Shown here one piece after another: positions 13,128 through 25,450 of a stretch of 64,000 nucleotides of DNA. The position numbers and the translations under genes are program-made. A model generated the notes under the pieces. That model did no database searches, was not told the origin of the DNA, and saw nothing but the letters and a program-made list of their open reading frames with translations. The number at the start of each line of letters is the position of its first letter. The stretch's first letter is position 1. Source of the DNA: Hesseltinella vesiculosa (taxonomy: Eukaryota; Mucoromycota; Mucoromycetes; Mucorales; Cunninghamellaceae); NCBI GenBank assembly GCA_002104935.1, contig MCGT01000007.1, positions 310,001-374,000 of the forward strand, written 5' to 3'.

Positions 13128-13985
13128 AATGACCGGCCCCCCTCGTCTCCCATCATCAATAAAAAAAAAATTTTTTTTATGCGTACCCGGTGATGATCGG
13201 TGGTTGGTGGGGGTCATTGTGGGGGTCAAGCAAATTTCCCAAATAAAAAAAAAGAGGGGTAGGTCGGACACCGATTGTCTCGAGACACTTTCCAATCGTG
13301 GGAGGAATAAACTTTAAAGAGGTTTGTGCCACTTGAAAATGATGGATAATAGGGAAAATCAAAAAAATGGGGATTGACAGAATCGTTGGAAGCCTCGCAT
13401 CGTCACACCATCCGATTAAAGTTCCCATTTTCTTTCTTATTTTCTGCGTTTGGTAAAAGCCAGATCATTAATCCCAATATTTCCGCAAATATTCAGCAAG
13501 ACAACAGGACAGTTTACAAAAAAAAATACGGTATGGAAGTGCAGTAAAAGTTACTTGGAGACCAAGATGAACTTCAAACCGCCGAGGTCAATTTACAAAA
13601 CGACCCTGGAAAAAATCATGCGGCGGTTCAAGCCTCTTTTTTATTTTCATGATCCACAATTAAGGTTCTTCACCTCATTCTTGGTATCCTCTGATGAGCT
13701 TTTTGACCCTGAGAAAAACAAATATTCAAGAGTCACAAAAACAATCACGCCTGTACGAATGCTCAGCCATGGTTTTTTTTTTTTCTTTGTCGTCATGTCA
13801 TGTGTCTTTTTGTAAAACGGGAATAAAGGAAGGAATTTCAAATCAGTGGATCCATGTTACACGAAGAAGTTGATCTGGACACCGAATTTCCAAATCCGTA
13901 AAAATAAAAAAAGTATTTAATAGAACAAAAGGAATGAGGCGGGAAACTCCTTTTCTCCTCTTCACTGTCTTTTTTTTGCAATTTA
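13128..13985. other. Intergenic, 3' of paladin-like gene and promoter of symporter
   Basis: About 860 bases between two genes on the same strand. It is A/T-rich with several A and T runs. Short open frames here lack family features or sensible splice sites. No gene or repeat recognised. Confidence 0.5.
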
Positions 13986-16024
13986 ATGCCAGCAGCCATC
14001 CAACGCATTTTTCAAAGAAGCCGTGATGGTCTTTCGCAGGCGAGAGATCAAACGATCAGCTTGGAAATTCCTGTCGAACGTACACGGGAACCTCCCAAGA
14101 TCGTTGCCAAAACGTTGGCTGGCATTTCGTTTCTTTGGGATACTTTGATCATCACACCTTTTCTTTTGGTATGGCGTTTCTTGGCCCGCTACACCAACCT
14201 CACCTTTTGGATCATCTTTTCTATGGTGGTGGGCATCTTGGTCGGTAACTTTGCCCCCGACGCTGGCAAGGCCGTCAAACCCTTGGGTACAGCCTTTATC
14301 AACATGATCAAAATTGTCGAAGTGCCTTTGATCTTCTCCACGTTGGTCGTGGGTATTGCTGGGCACGGCGACGATGTTTCCAAAGTCGGGAAATTGGCCG
14401 TCAAAACCATCATCGTAAGTGAAAGTAGAAAAAGGAGTGACGCATAATGTATTTGTAAACAGATGGGGTGCCCCAGGAGACGAAGAAAGTGGCGGAACCG
14501 AGATCTCACTCCTTTTTTTTTTTCTAGTATTTTGAAGTAGTTACAACGTTTGCTCTCTTCATTGGTCTGGCCATGGCTAACTTGGTCAAGCCAGGTGCAG
14601 GTGTCATTTTACCAGCAGATGCCGGTGATACTGTTACTTCACTGGAACAAAAAAATACCGAAATCTCTTGGGACAAGGTAAGGTGAAAAAAAAAGGAGAC
14701 ACCTGCCGCTTTGAAATCTCGATATTGAACCCTTTTTTTGATGCCCGTTGGTTTTTTCAGGAAATGTTTTTGATCATCCCTGAAAACTTTTTCGTTGCTG
14801 CTTACAATGGCTCTATTCTCGGGGTGGTGTTCTGTGCCGTCATGTTCTCCTGTGCCACCATGTTGGCTGACAAAACTTCCAGAAACTTCATGTTGCGTAT
14901 CAACTCTTCCCTCTCCCAAGTAACTTCTAAAAAAAAAAAAAAGACCGGATATAGACACTAAACTTTCTTTTTTCTGTATGACAGGTCATGTTCAAATTCG
15001 TGGGCCTGGTAATGAACTATGCCCCCATTGGTATTGGCTGTGCATTGGCCGCGTAAGTCCTCGGGGAAAAAAAAAAAAAAAAAGTGAATTGAAGGAGCGA
15101 CCAACCCTAACCTTCTCGCTTTCCTAGCACGGTGGGAAGCAATGGTATTTCTGTATTGGCGAACCTTGGAAAATTGATCGGCTGCTTGTACGCTTCACTG
15201 TTCATCTTTGTGTTGATCATCCTGCTACCCATCATGCTGATCTTCAATATACCAGTCTTTGGGTTCTTCAAAGCCGTTTCACAACCATGGCTCATTGCCT
15301 TTAGCTCAGCCTCGAGTGAATCTGCCCTGCCCAAAGCCTTTGAACGCATGCGTGAATTTGGCTGCCCTAATGCCGTCACTGGTTTTGTTATTCCCTGTGG
15401 CTACAGCTTCAACTTGGACGGCACCACCCTCTATTTGTCCTTGGCTAGTATCTTCTCCGCTCAAGCCGCTGGCCTCAACCTGCCTGTTGCCACACAGCTC
15501 TCCATCTTGGGCACGCTGATGCTCTCATCCAAGGGGGTGGCTGCTGTAAGTTATTTTTGACCGAGGAAAACGAGCTGGAATGAAAAAGCAGATAGAACAG
15601 GAGACTCACCTTTATCATCCTGTAGATCCCTCGTGCTTCATTGATCGTGCTCACTGGCACTTTGCAACAATACAACCTGCCCTTGTCTGCTGTGACACTT
15701 ATCATGGGTGCCGATGCCATCATGGATATGATCCGTACTTCGGTCAATGTATTTGGTAATTGCTTGGGTTGCTGTGTCATGTCACGCATCGAGGGCAGCT
15801 TCCGAGGCGAGATCTGGCGTGAAGAAGAACTTGAACGCCGTCGCGCTGCCCTTGCCTCGCAAGAAGCTGTCAAGGAACACGATGATGACGCCTCTTCCAT
15901 TCACGATGTTGAAACTGGCCACCATGGCCCCTCCTCTCACCATGACAACCTCAAGGCCGTTGTCGTGCACGAAGAAACCTCCAAAGTCTCCCTCAGTGAA
16001 AAATCCATCCAATCACAAAAATAA
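13986..16024 (+). CDS. Dicarboxylate/amino-acid:cation symporter (SLC1/DctA-GltP family)
   Basis: A multi-pass plasma-membrane transporter expected to take up glutamate/aspartate or C4-dicarboxylates with protons or sodium. Six exons can be joined; introns lie near 14414-14527, 14677-14760, 14920-14984, 15052-15127 and 15546-15625. Signatures in order: N-terminal membrane helices (LTFWIIFSMVVGILVGNFAP), the serine-rich re-entrant loop SSASSESALPKAFERM, the NxDGT cation/substrate motif as FNLDGTTLYLS, the second re-entrant loop SSKGVAAIPRASLIVL and the MDMIRTSVNVFGN helix with the substrate-binding Arg. The C-terminus is a hydrophilic, His- and Glu-rich cytoplasmic tail of about 90 residues. 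Length and order fit the family. Substrate cannot be fixed from sequence. The ATG at 13986 is followed by a short cytoplasmic N-terminus before the first helix. Confidence 0.92.
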
Positions 16025-16596
16025 TAAAGCTGGGTCGTGCATCGATTTTTTTTTCTGTAGGCGTGGGCAGTAAATATTAAGAAAGCTTGGTGGTAAGCTT
16101 CTTAGTCAACAAGAACTATCACCGAGCGCTATCGTTTACGCTTTTTTTTTTTTTTTTTGTGTGTGTGTGACGGGGGTGGTTGATGTCTGCACCTGCCTCA
16201 GCCCTCCTCCTCTCTCTCTCTCACTCTTCTGCATCTGAGGAACATGTAATTCTAAAAAAAAACTATTTTGCTAGAAAAATACACAGCCAAATGATGAGAA
16301 CAAATCCCGATGAGGATATTGTGTGGCACAGGCTCTGGGTTGCTTATCATTCGGCTCACGGTGGGCAAAGTCAACTTTGTTGCCAAATCGAGCCTCAAAT
16401 GAGCAGACGAAAGAAAAGCCGTGCATTTCTTGGTCCAAACAGTTCATTTATTGATCAAAGTGAAAAATCATAGAGAGGGATGGGAAGGGAATCACAAAAA
16501 AAAAAGGGGGGGGACCATGTGGGGAGGGATGTAGATTGAGGGAACGACAAGGTGTGTTCGTTACACATAACGCAGTACGCAGCTACGAGAGCTATC
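16025..16596. other. Intergenic between convergent transcription units
   Basis: Contains a long T run followed by a GT dinucleotide run (about 16140-16168), a CT-rich stretch (about 16206-16225) and, near 16500, an A run followed by a G run. An open frame at 16180-16473 has no recognisable features. Nothing else seen. Confidence 0.5.
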
Positions 16597-17714
16597 TTAG
16601 TTATCGTCGATCAGCTCGTTCAATGTCGTCAAGGTTTTGGCATACCGAGCTTCGGTTTTCTCAGGCTGGGTGGATTCCTTGCAATATCGCCAAAAGGCAT
16701 TGTTGATAGCCAGTAGCTTCTTGACATTCACGAGGGTAAAAAAGGAAGGCAGATTTTCCACACTGTCAGCAAATTGCAAGTGAGCAATCTAAACAGAAGT
16801 ATACACACCAGCGGCAGTCAATTTCATTAAGAAAAACGTGATGTGCATGCCTGGAGCAAGAAGGGGTTGTCAATACCACAGCAAAGTACCTGTTTTTTTT
16901 TTTGATTTCATTACCATGGATTTGAAATGCGATAGCTCCATCCAGCTTGTTGACATCAATGGCATTTTTACAGAAGGTAATCAGAGGCAGGGTATCAATG
17001 CATAGGCTGTGTCGGGCACCAGATCGTTGGCACACCTTGGCTTCGCCAAAGCCTATGCTGCTCATGAATTCCAGATTGGTCTTTTCGCTGATGACAGCAT
17101 CGGACCGAGCCTTGCCATTTTCATTTGGCACCGAGTTCGTCCAACGCAAAAAGTGCCGCCGTTTGATCAGGTGCAAAGTTGAATACTTGCCGATATACAC
17201 TTCGTGATATCAGCCTCTTTAATGATTTGTTAAGGTGCTCGAACACAGAAAAGGCTCGCCGTCGATATTTCGCGATCGGCAATTTCGACAAAGCTGGCGG
17301 GATGGACCGGTCAAAGAAGGCATCGTCAGTATGCAAGCGGAAGAAATCGCAACCAGTGGTCCAAGATTGAAGCATGAAATTCGTTCCGTACCGTTCGTAC
17401 GGAGCCTTCATCGCTGGATCCTCTATGTTCGGGTTGTATACATGATATGTCGCAAGCGGCCGATCCCATGCCTGCATGCTCTTAACAAGCGTCATTGTGG
17501 CATATGACAGAGGCGCAAGTTGTAAAAGCTCGCATGGTCCCTGAATGAACAACGGAAATACGTCACGAAAAGGCGAAAGAAATTGCTTAAAAAGAATACT
17601 GCTGATCTGCTGAGCTGTTTCCAAGGGAGCTGCACTTTTACTTTCCGCTGAAACACGGAGTAAAAAAATAAACGTCATATTTCGAGGGCTTGACAAATAT
17701 GTAAGCACCATCAC
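16597..17714 (-). pseudogene. Degenerate lineage-specific gene of unknown function
   Basis: The best-preserved 3' half reads NENGKARSDAVISEKTNLE, then SIGFGEAKVCQ, then KNAIDVNKLDGAIAFQIH, an intron at about 16855-16914, then GMHITFFLMKLTAAGVYTSV, a TAG stop at 16791-16789, and IAHLQFADSVENLPSFFTL to the end at 16597. From memory this resembles an expanded, uncharacterised protein family of Mucoromycota in which a Glu sits where the TAG occurs; that comparison is recall, not a search. Farther upstream (17121-17714) a coherent frame (SKLPIAKYRRRAFSVFEHLN and before) falls out of frame with the downstream part around 17170-17220, so at least one frameshift is also present. No splice choice that I tried removes the stop. 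The 5' end is not defined. Confidence 0.55.
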
Positions 17715-17734
17715 GCTTTTTCGACTTTTTTTTG

Positions 17735-17995
17735 ATGAACGCTGCCAACCAATCTAATACTGGAATGGAAAAGAAAAAACAAACACAAGCAAGCCAACAT
17801 GAAAGACCAGAGAGACAGGAAGAACTCTCCAGCAAGAAAACTGCTTTTCTTAATTACTGGGATAAGCATTTCAACAGCATCAAGTTCAACAATCCTGATG
17901 CAAGTTTTGCAGAAAGAGCAGCATTAATCTGGGAGATATGGAATGATCTCCCAGAGCATGAACGCCAAGCCTACGGCGATGGAACCCCTCAATAA
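17735..17995 (+). CDS. Small HMG-box-like protein
   Basis: Intronless frame of 86 residues from the first ATG (17735) to TAA. A basic/polar N-terminus (about residues 1-38) is followed by a segment with an HMG-box pattern: FLNYWDKHFNSIKFNN, then PDASFAERAALIWEIWNDLP, then EHERQAYGD. The NPDASF, I-x-E-x-W and L-P/S-x-x-E-R/K-x-x-Y positions are those of the HMG fold. It is short and may hold only one box with no other domain. It starts about 20 bases from the degenerate gene on the other strand, so the two 5' ends nearly touch. Function would be DNA binding if expressed. It is not the Mucoromycota sex locus: the usual flanking transporter and helicase genes are absent. Confidence 0.5.
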   Translation: MNAANQSNTGMEKKKQTQASQHERPERQEELSSKKTAFLNYWDKHFNSIKFNNPDASFAERAALIWEIWNDLPEHERQAYGDGTPQ

Positions 17996-18540
17996 AAACA
18001 CTTTTCCATTTTTTTTTCCCCTGAAGATATGATTTCCCCGCAGCCTGTGATCCTTTAAAACTTTAAAAATGGCCATCACTTGGCCCAGTCATCGCATCCC
18101 CACAAACTGTACTTTTTATTTTTATGATGTTGCAGTTCACGAGTAAATCAAGCTACCTAGAGCTGATTATTAACATGGATTGACATTGTCTCTTACGAGA
18201 TTCCAAGTTGGATCTTTATTTCCTTAATAGTCTACCTGACAAGGAGCAGATTAGGCCAAGGCGCCTTTCCATTGCCAAAACTGCCACATTCGAGGACAAC
18301 GTCAAGCAAAGACGGGGGCACTGTCGGATCTCAGCATACTTTTGGTACCTGGCGCTATGGCAAGCACAACAAGCCCAGGAAAAGAGCAAGTGGTGGCCGA
18401 TGCTCTCTCTCGAGTGGTGTATAACTGCTGACCACGCTATCACAATAAAAATATACGTTGAAGAAATAATTTTAATGATGTTAAAAAAAAGGAATAATGT
18501 GACAGATGGATGCAAAAGAATAAGAAAAAAAAATGAGCGT
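17996..18540. other. Stretch between HMG-like gene and RLP7 with transposon scrap
   Basis: About 545 bases with no intact gene. The only recognisable content is the Ty3-like RNase H scrap at 18339-18428. The end of RLP7 lies immediately to the right. Confidence 0.5.
18339..18428 (+). mobile_element. Possible Ty3/gypsy retrotransposon remnant (end of RNase H domain)
   Basis: A short frame reads SPGKEQVVADALSRVV followed shortly by TGA. The string (P)GKxxVVADALSR is the hallmark of the end of the RNase H domain in Ty3/gypsy polyproteins. No integrase, protease or long terminal repeat was found next to it, so at most a scrap of an old insertion remains. Confidence 0.4.
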
Positions 18541-19429
18541 CTAATTGAAGTATTCCACAAAGGTGTTGATATCCTGGTAAACACGGGGTAAGGCTTGTTC
18601 ACGAGCGGCCTTTTCGGCCAACTGACCTTTTTGTTTCTTGACGCGGCTACGAGATTCCAGGTTGAGGTGGAAAGGTGCCAGGTACTCGGTGATTTTATCA
18701 AAGGTCTCCTTGTCGCCTTGCATCAGTTCATGGATGATGTCTTCCACACAGATGACGCCTACATCGCTCAAAGCATCTTCCACCATGGTATTGTCGGTGA
18801 CAGGGACACGTTGGCCATCCTTGAGGGTGTGAGCGCGCTTCATGACCAGACTGCGGACCGAAGGCAAGGAGGGTGAACCCATAAAGATATAAGGCTTGAC
18901 GACAGCCAGCTGTTCAGACATTTGCTTTGATTGGCGCACAAAGACAGCGGCATGGAGACGATCCAAGCCGAGGCTGGTCAGGGTTTTCTTGACTTGGGGG
19001 TGCATCTTGCGCTTGCTTGAGGCATCGTCCAATCGTACGACCAAGATCAGCTTATCGTTGTCTTCATCATCAAAGCCATTGCGTTCCAGGCGTCGTTTGG
19101 CCGTACGTAACCGATTGGCTTCTTGCTGTAACTGCTTGCGTCCGCGGATCAACTCATCGACTCGAGTGAATTTGGTGCGAAGAGCCTTGTGTTGTTTTCC
19201 TTTTTGTTCTCGTAATACCCGTTGTTGCTCTCGCTTGTGAAGATCGACTTGCTTGCGTTTCCTCAACACCACTTCGGGCACCGTTTCCAATGGTCTGCAG
19301 GATCATACAAAAAAAAACCCTTGGTCAGAATCCTTCACCAAAACCAAACTGACATCCATGCAACCTCGTCCATTCATATTCCTCTTCTCTACATTGTATT
19401 GCAGCTTACTTGTCATTATTGTCCAACAT
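18541..19429 (-). CDS. RLP7: Ribosome biogenesis protein Rlp7 (uL30-like)
   Basis: Nucleolar 60S assembly factor related to ribosomal protein L7, needed for pre-rRNA ITS2-region processing. Two exons: 19429-19410 encodes MLDNNDK, and 19294-18541 carries the rest, giving 257 residues. The N-terminus is a basic helix typical of L7 proteins (VVLRKRKQVDLHKREQQRV). The uL30 core follows: LILVVRLDDASSKRKMHP, then LGLDRLHAAVFV, then KPYIFMGSPSL. The C-terminal part DNTMVEDALSDVGVICVED and LAPFHLN is characteristic of Rlp7 rather than cytoplasmic L7. It ends FVEYFN. The first exon is tiny but supplies the only nearby ATG and a consistent splice phase. It diverges from ARF1 across about 510 bases. Confidence 0.9.
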
Positions 19430-20714
<1,285 letters not shown>

Positions 20715-20958
20715 ACAGCTAGAATGACCTGTAACTTACCTTGACCTTTGGAATAAATAAAAAATATAACACCCCAGGATGATAAAAGAGAGGAACAGGA
20801 AAGGAAAAAAGGTGGTGACACTTTGGACGTGCAGAAAATGGTCAGTGCCCTCGTTCCCTAGCTCCGGGCTGAGAATGGCAAGTCATTTAAATGAACTTTT
20901 CCTTTTTGTTTTTTTGCACGCTCTCTTTCCCACTTTTTTTTTTATTAAGAACACTTGC

Positions 20959-23383
20959 ATGGAAACGAAAATCTTGGATCAAACCAAACTGGATTTAGAC
21001 TTGGCCCGCTGTCAAGGCCAGTGGCAACACGTTCAAACCCTCGTTGGCCCTACTAGTCACTCTGGTAACCTCTCACTTCGATTTACGTTCAATCACTTAC
21101 CACGTTTTTTTATTCTTCAGTACTCGAACAAACAGCTCAGCTGGAGGTCGACCTTATTCAGCTACTACAAAAGTCTCGTCAGAACCGACAAGAAGAAAAC
21201 TATTTGGAAGACGAACCTCATAACATATCCCCTCCACTTCAACTGTTCCCCTACGAAGTCTCCAACATCCAACAACAGCTTGAATCCATTGTCCAAAATA
21301 ACACCAAACCAACGTTGACCACCCCTGATGAATGGCAAGCCCAGGTACAGCCGCCTCAACCAAGCACCACCGAGCTCACTCTTTTTTTTTTTTTCAGTTA
21401 ACACGCATCATCTTGGCCAGGACTTTTTATGAAAGTGGACAGTATGATCGTGCAGTACAGGAACTCCAAAAACTGGCCCTGCGATTGGAAGATGTAAATG
21501 AAGGTTATGGATTTGTGCTTTTGATTCAAGCTCGTGTCATCAAAGGTAAGACAAAGAAATTGACCAGGTGTGGAGTTTAGGAAATCATATGATAATTTTT
21601 TGGTTGCTTGATTTAGGCATCAGCCTGGAAATGATGGGGAGAATACCCGAAGCCCTGGATGCCTTTGAATCTGCTTGCAAAGCCATGGATGAGCGCAAGA
21701 CTGAAACAGGCATTACCTTGGCCACTTGGATTGAAGAAGGCCTTTATCGAGCCATTATGCTTGCCGTCAATGCTGAGTAAGTTCAAGGATGTGAGGCGCA
21801 AACAGCCCGCCCTTTCCTTTTTTTGGCTCACCCCAATTTTTTTTTTTTTTTTTTCAAACGCTAGATCCGTTTTGGCTGTGAAATTCATGCGGTCTTACAC
21901 CCAGCTCTCCTCGAGCCACTGGACCCATCAGTGGCGGGCACAAAAACAGTGGGTCATCTTCAATTTGTATGCCAACCACTTGGTCGACATCTACACTAAC
22001 AAGAAATACCCTCACCCCTCAACCAACCAAGCCGACATTCAGAAAGCTGCCTTTGATGAACTTTTCACTTTGATGAATCGCTTCCGTGGCCTGATCCGAG
22101 CTTATGCCTCCAAACTCCCTGCTGATCTCATCGATACTTTTATCACAAAATTCAACAACCTCGTCTTCCACGCCCATGATGCTATTGGTTGGGGCCAGAT
22201 TAGCCATATTCGTCGAGTCCGCCAGGTAAAAAATCCCAGAAAAAAAAAAAAAAAACATCCGTGCCCCCTCATCTCACTTTTTCTTTCTCAGTTCCTCTAC
22301 CATGCCAGCACCCTGACTTTTAATAATCCAAGCATATCTCGTGGGCTTTTTTATACTCTATTGCGACTGGGACATTTTGATGAAGCCAAGTATGCCTTGC
22401 GTACCTACTTGGAACTTGTCGGCCTTCCAGATGGCACCTCCAACAACACGTCTATGCGTGGCGATTTATCTGTGGAAGCCAAGGTGGCCATGATCAAGGC
22501 CAAGCTGAACCGATCATCCCACTTGGAGACCACAGCCAACGTCACCCAAATCTTGGTCACCGGCGCCCTCTTTTATGCCCGTGAGCTCCGTCAAGGCAAT
22601 GCCGCCATTGTACTGGCAAACCTTGCTGTGGCCATAGTTGATGACGCCAGTACCGATCCAAACCAAGTCAACCCCACGAAAGACTCTCTCGCAGTCCAGT
22701 GCCATCGCACCCGTGGTGTTTCTTATGGCTTGTTAGCGAGTCAAAGTAAGTAGGATCAACAGGATAGAACGATAGCCATTGTATTGAACCTCCTTTTATT
22801 TTTTCTTATCTCCATAGCCACCGAACCGGAAAAGCGAGCCAATTATCAAAAAGAATCAATCAAGTCGCTGGAAACTGCCACCACCTTGGATACCAACCAA
22901 TGGCAAACATACTACGAATTGGCATACCAACAACTGCAAATGCGGGACACCAAAGCAGCTGCCTCGTCGATTACCTGTGCCATCAAACTCAATACCGACC
23001 ACCTGCCTTCCTGGGTCTTACTTGCCCTGGTGTACACATCACAACAGAAACTGACCGAAGCTCTCACCATCCTGGAACATGCCCTCGCCGAAACACAAGC
23101 CGCCGACCGCCTCGTTCATTTGGACACCTCGGGCGCTCCTGCTCTTTCTTGGACCAACGAGATCAATTGTTTGGACCTGATGAATACCGCCGAGTCGCTT
23201 GTGCAAATTCACTTGGTCCAGCTGTCGTGCATTGCTCAGGCATCTAGCCCTACCGATGTCCTACCTCAGCTCTCCGACATGTTCTCTCTCTACAGCGTCC
23301 TCACTACCCACCTGGGGATTGCCGACGCGATGGATTTGGAGAAGGACTCGGACATTGTGCTTCGTCACCCTCAACAATCTGCC

Positions 23384-23415
<32 letters not shown>

Positions 23416-24625
23416 ACTCGCCCCTCCCTCGCCGCAGCATGTCCGTAGACCCAGCATCAAACAAATCACCACCATCAGCTCACCTGTCTCCAACCTGTCG
23501 CAATCACGCTTCAAACAACAAGACGAAGCCTATGATAATTCTGCTGCTCCTGACTTCACGCGCCGTCTGCCTTCCGGTGGCTCCCTGACCTCCTTCTCGT
23601 CCAACCCTGCCTTGCTGGAGAGCCTCAAGAGCCGAGCCGCTCCCGCTCGACCCCCAAGCAATCGTGGTTTGCCCGAAAGCAAGACCAACCTCGTCCGCCG
23701 TGGCAGCCAGTCCCTGAAAAAGAGCCTCTACCAACTTGAATCCACCTTGAGCCAAAAACACCAAAACACCCCACCCACCCCCAACGCCTCCGCTATCCTT
23801 GTCAACGGCATTGCCGGTGACATGGCGTCTGGTAAAAAAGGTAAAAAGGATGAAGAAAACCGAAACGAACCCGATGGCTGATTGGATTTTTATTGCTTCT
23901 ACTTAGATCACGCTCGGCCCTCGCCGGATTTCTCCTTGGCCAGTGTACTAGCACCAAGTCTGTCCATGGCATCGATGCGAAGCCACACGTCCTTGGAGCG
24001 GTCGTCTTCTTTTGTTTCCGTGCTTGGATCAGATCAGGTTCAGAAGGGCCGTCTTGCCTACAGCCGCAACAACTTTTTGCATTACCAACGTGATCGCTGG
24101 AACGCTCTACTGGTCAAGATCTGGCTCTTTGCCACTGACATGTTTGTCCAGGCCGGCCAATTTGAAGAAGCCAACAAGGCCATCTCCGAAACCGAAGCCG
24201 TGGCACCTGGAGAAGCCGATGTGTGGTATGCCATGGGCGAACTGTGTGTCAAGGCCATGGGACCTCTCGACAAATCCGATGATGATACCAAGTATATCTG
24301 GACAAAGGCCCAGTGGCGCTTACGCGAAATGGCTCTGGAAGCCTTCCGAAAGGCACTGACGCTGGATGAAAACCACAAGGCCAGCCAGGTGGCCCTGGCC
24401 ATGCTCCTTACACAAATCAAAGAACTAGATTTGGCAGAAGGCTACCTGGAACGGGCTACCCGCGCTTTTGGCTGGGATGACCCTCAAGGCTGGTGCTTAT
24501 TGGGCCAAGTGTATCAAGCCCAATCTCGTGTGGAAAGCGCCAAGGACTGCTACTTTTATGCCTTGGAACTGAACAACACTCAGCCCATCCAACCTCTAAA
24601 CAAGACCATCACTCGTTTTGCTTAG
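20959..24625 (+). CDS. YPP1: TPR protein of the YPP1/TTC7 family (PI4-kinase scaffold)
   Basis: Ypp1/TTC7 proteins bind Stt4/PI4KIIIa and help hold it at the plasma membrane, where it makes PI4P. Several exons join into about 1,050 residues built mostly of helical TPR-like repeats, e.g. ARTFYESGQYDRAVQELQKL, GRIPEALDAFESACKAM, LLRLGHFDEAKYALRTYLE, AGQFEEANKAISETEAVAPG and ELDLAEGYLERATRAFGWD. A low-complexity region with a polyglutamine run (about 23388-23416) and Ser/Pro-rich sequence interrupts the repeats, as in other fungal members. An apparent TGA at 23879-23881 is removed by an intron of about 75 bases starting near 23831 (MAS then DHARPSP). The start is the ATG giving METKILDQTK. The C-terminal TPRs match TTC7/Ypp1 best. 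The family call is good; the N-terminal intron near 21063-21120 is approximate. Confidence 0.8.
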
Positions 24626-24840
24626 ATTTATAATGTAGAGATAATGATAATACACCTTTTTTTTTTCGAGACCCCCCTCCCTCCTCCCTCAAGAAAGAGG
24701 ACCTCCAAAAAAGGACATCATTTGAACCAACGGCGTCAGGTCGGGCAAAGCCACCTGGAGTGTCAAATTTTTTTGTTTAAAAGAAAAAAAACCGTTCCTG
24801 CCTTTACTTTTTTTTCTCTTTTTTTCTTCCTCTTTCAACC

Positions 24841-25450
24841 ATGCAACTTTTCGTCAAGTCCCTTGCTGGCAACACCCTCGCTTTCAACGTTGAAGCTGCT
24901 GCTACCGTTGACAATGTCAAGGCTATGATCGCCGCCCGTGAAGGTAACTCTTTCATCCCGTCAGACACCATCGGGAGGCTTGGAAGATAGCTGACCCTCC
25001 TTTGTGCTTCTAGGTATTGATGCCTCTGCTCAATGCTTGTCCTTCGCCGGTAAGCCTCTCCGTGATGCCGAAGCTTTGTCTCTCTATGGTGTCCAAGACA
25101 ACTCTACCCTCCACCTGAACGCTGAATTGCTCGGTGGTGGTAAGAAGCGTAAGAAGAAGACTTACACCACCCCCAAGAAGATCAAGCACAAGCGCAAGAA
25201 GGTCAAGATGGCCATCCTCAAGTTCTACAAGGTTGATGGCTCTGGTAACATCACCCGTCTCCGTCGTGAATGCCCCAACGCCACCTGCGGTGCTGGTGTC
25301 TTCATGGCCAACCACGGTGACCGTCAATACTGTGGCAAGTGTCACTTGACCTATGTGTTCAAGAACGTAAGTCCCTGTCTATCACTTCTTGATCCCCTTG
25401 CTGACTCTTTGTCTTTTCTTATTTCCAATCTATAGGGTGAACAAGCTTAA
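24841..25450 (+). CDS. RPS31: Ubiquitin-like :: ribosomal protein eS31 (S27a) fusion
   Basis: Three exons (24841-24943, 25014-25366, 25436-25450) encode 156 residues, the normal length for the ubiquitin-S27a precursor. Residues 1-76 align without gaps to ubiquitin but are strongly changed: Lys11 is Asn, Lys29 Met, Lys33 Arg, Arg42 Cys, Ile44 Ser, Lys63 Asp, Val70 Asn, and the tail is AELLGG instead of LRLRGG. Lys6, Lys27 and Lys48 remain. The eS31 part is normal: basic [20 protein letters not shown], then a C-x4-C-x14-C-x2-C zinc finger (CPNATC ... CGKC) and FKNGEQA. The ribosomal half is a 40S subunit protein; the fused half probably acts as a cleaved chaperone and is unlikely to work as ubiquitin. 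The small last exon encodes only GEQA. Confidence 0.93.

Noticed and set aside
16180..16473. 97-residue frame 3' of the symporter
   Set aside because: Low-complexity beginning, no family features, lies between convergent gene ends.
17735..17995. Mating-type (sexM/sexP) locus
   Set aside because: The HMG-like frame is too short and lacks the neighbouring transporter and helicase genes that mark the locus.
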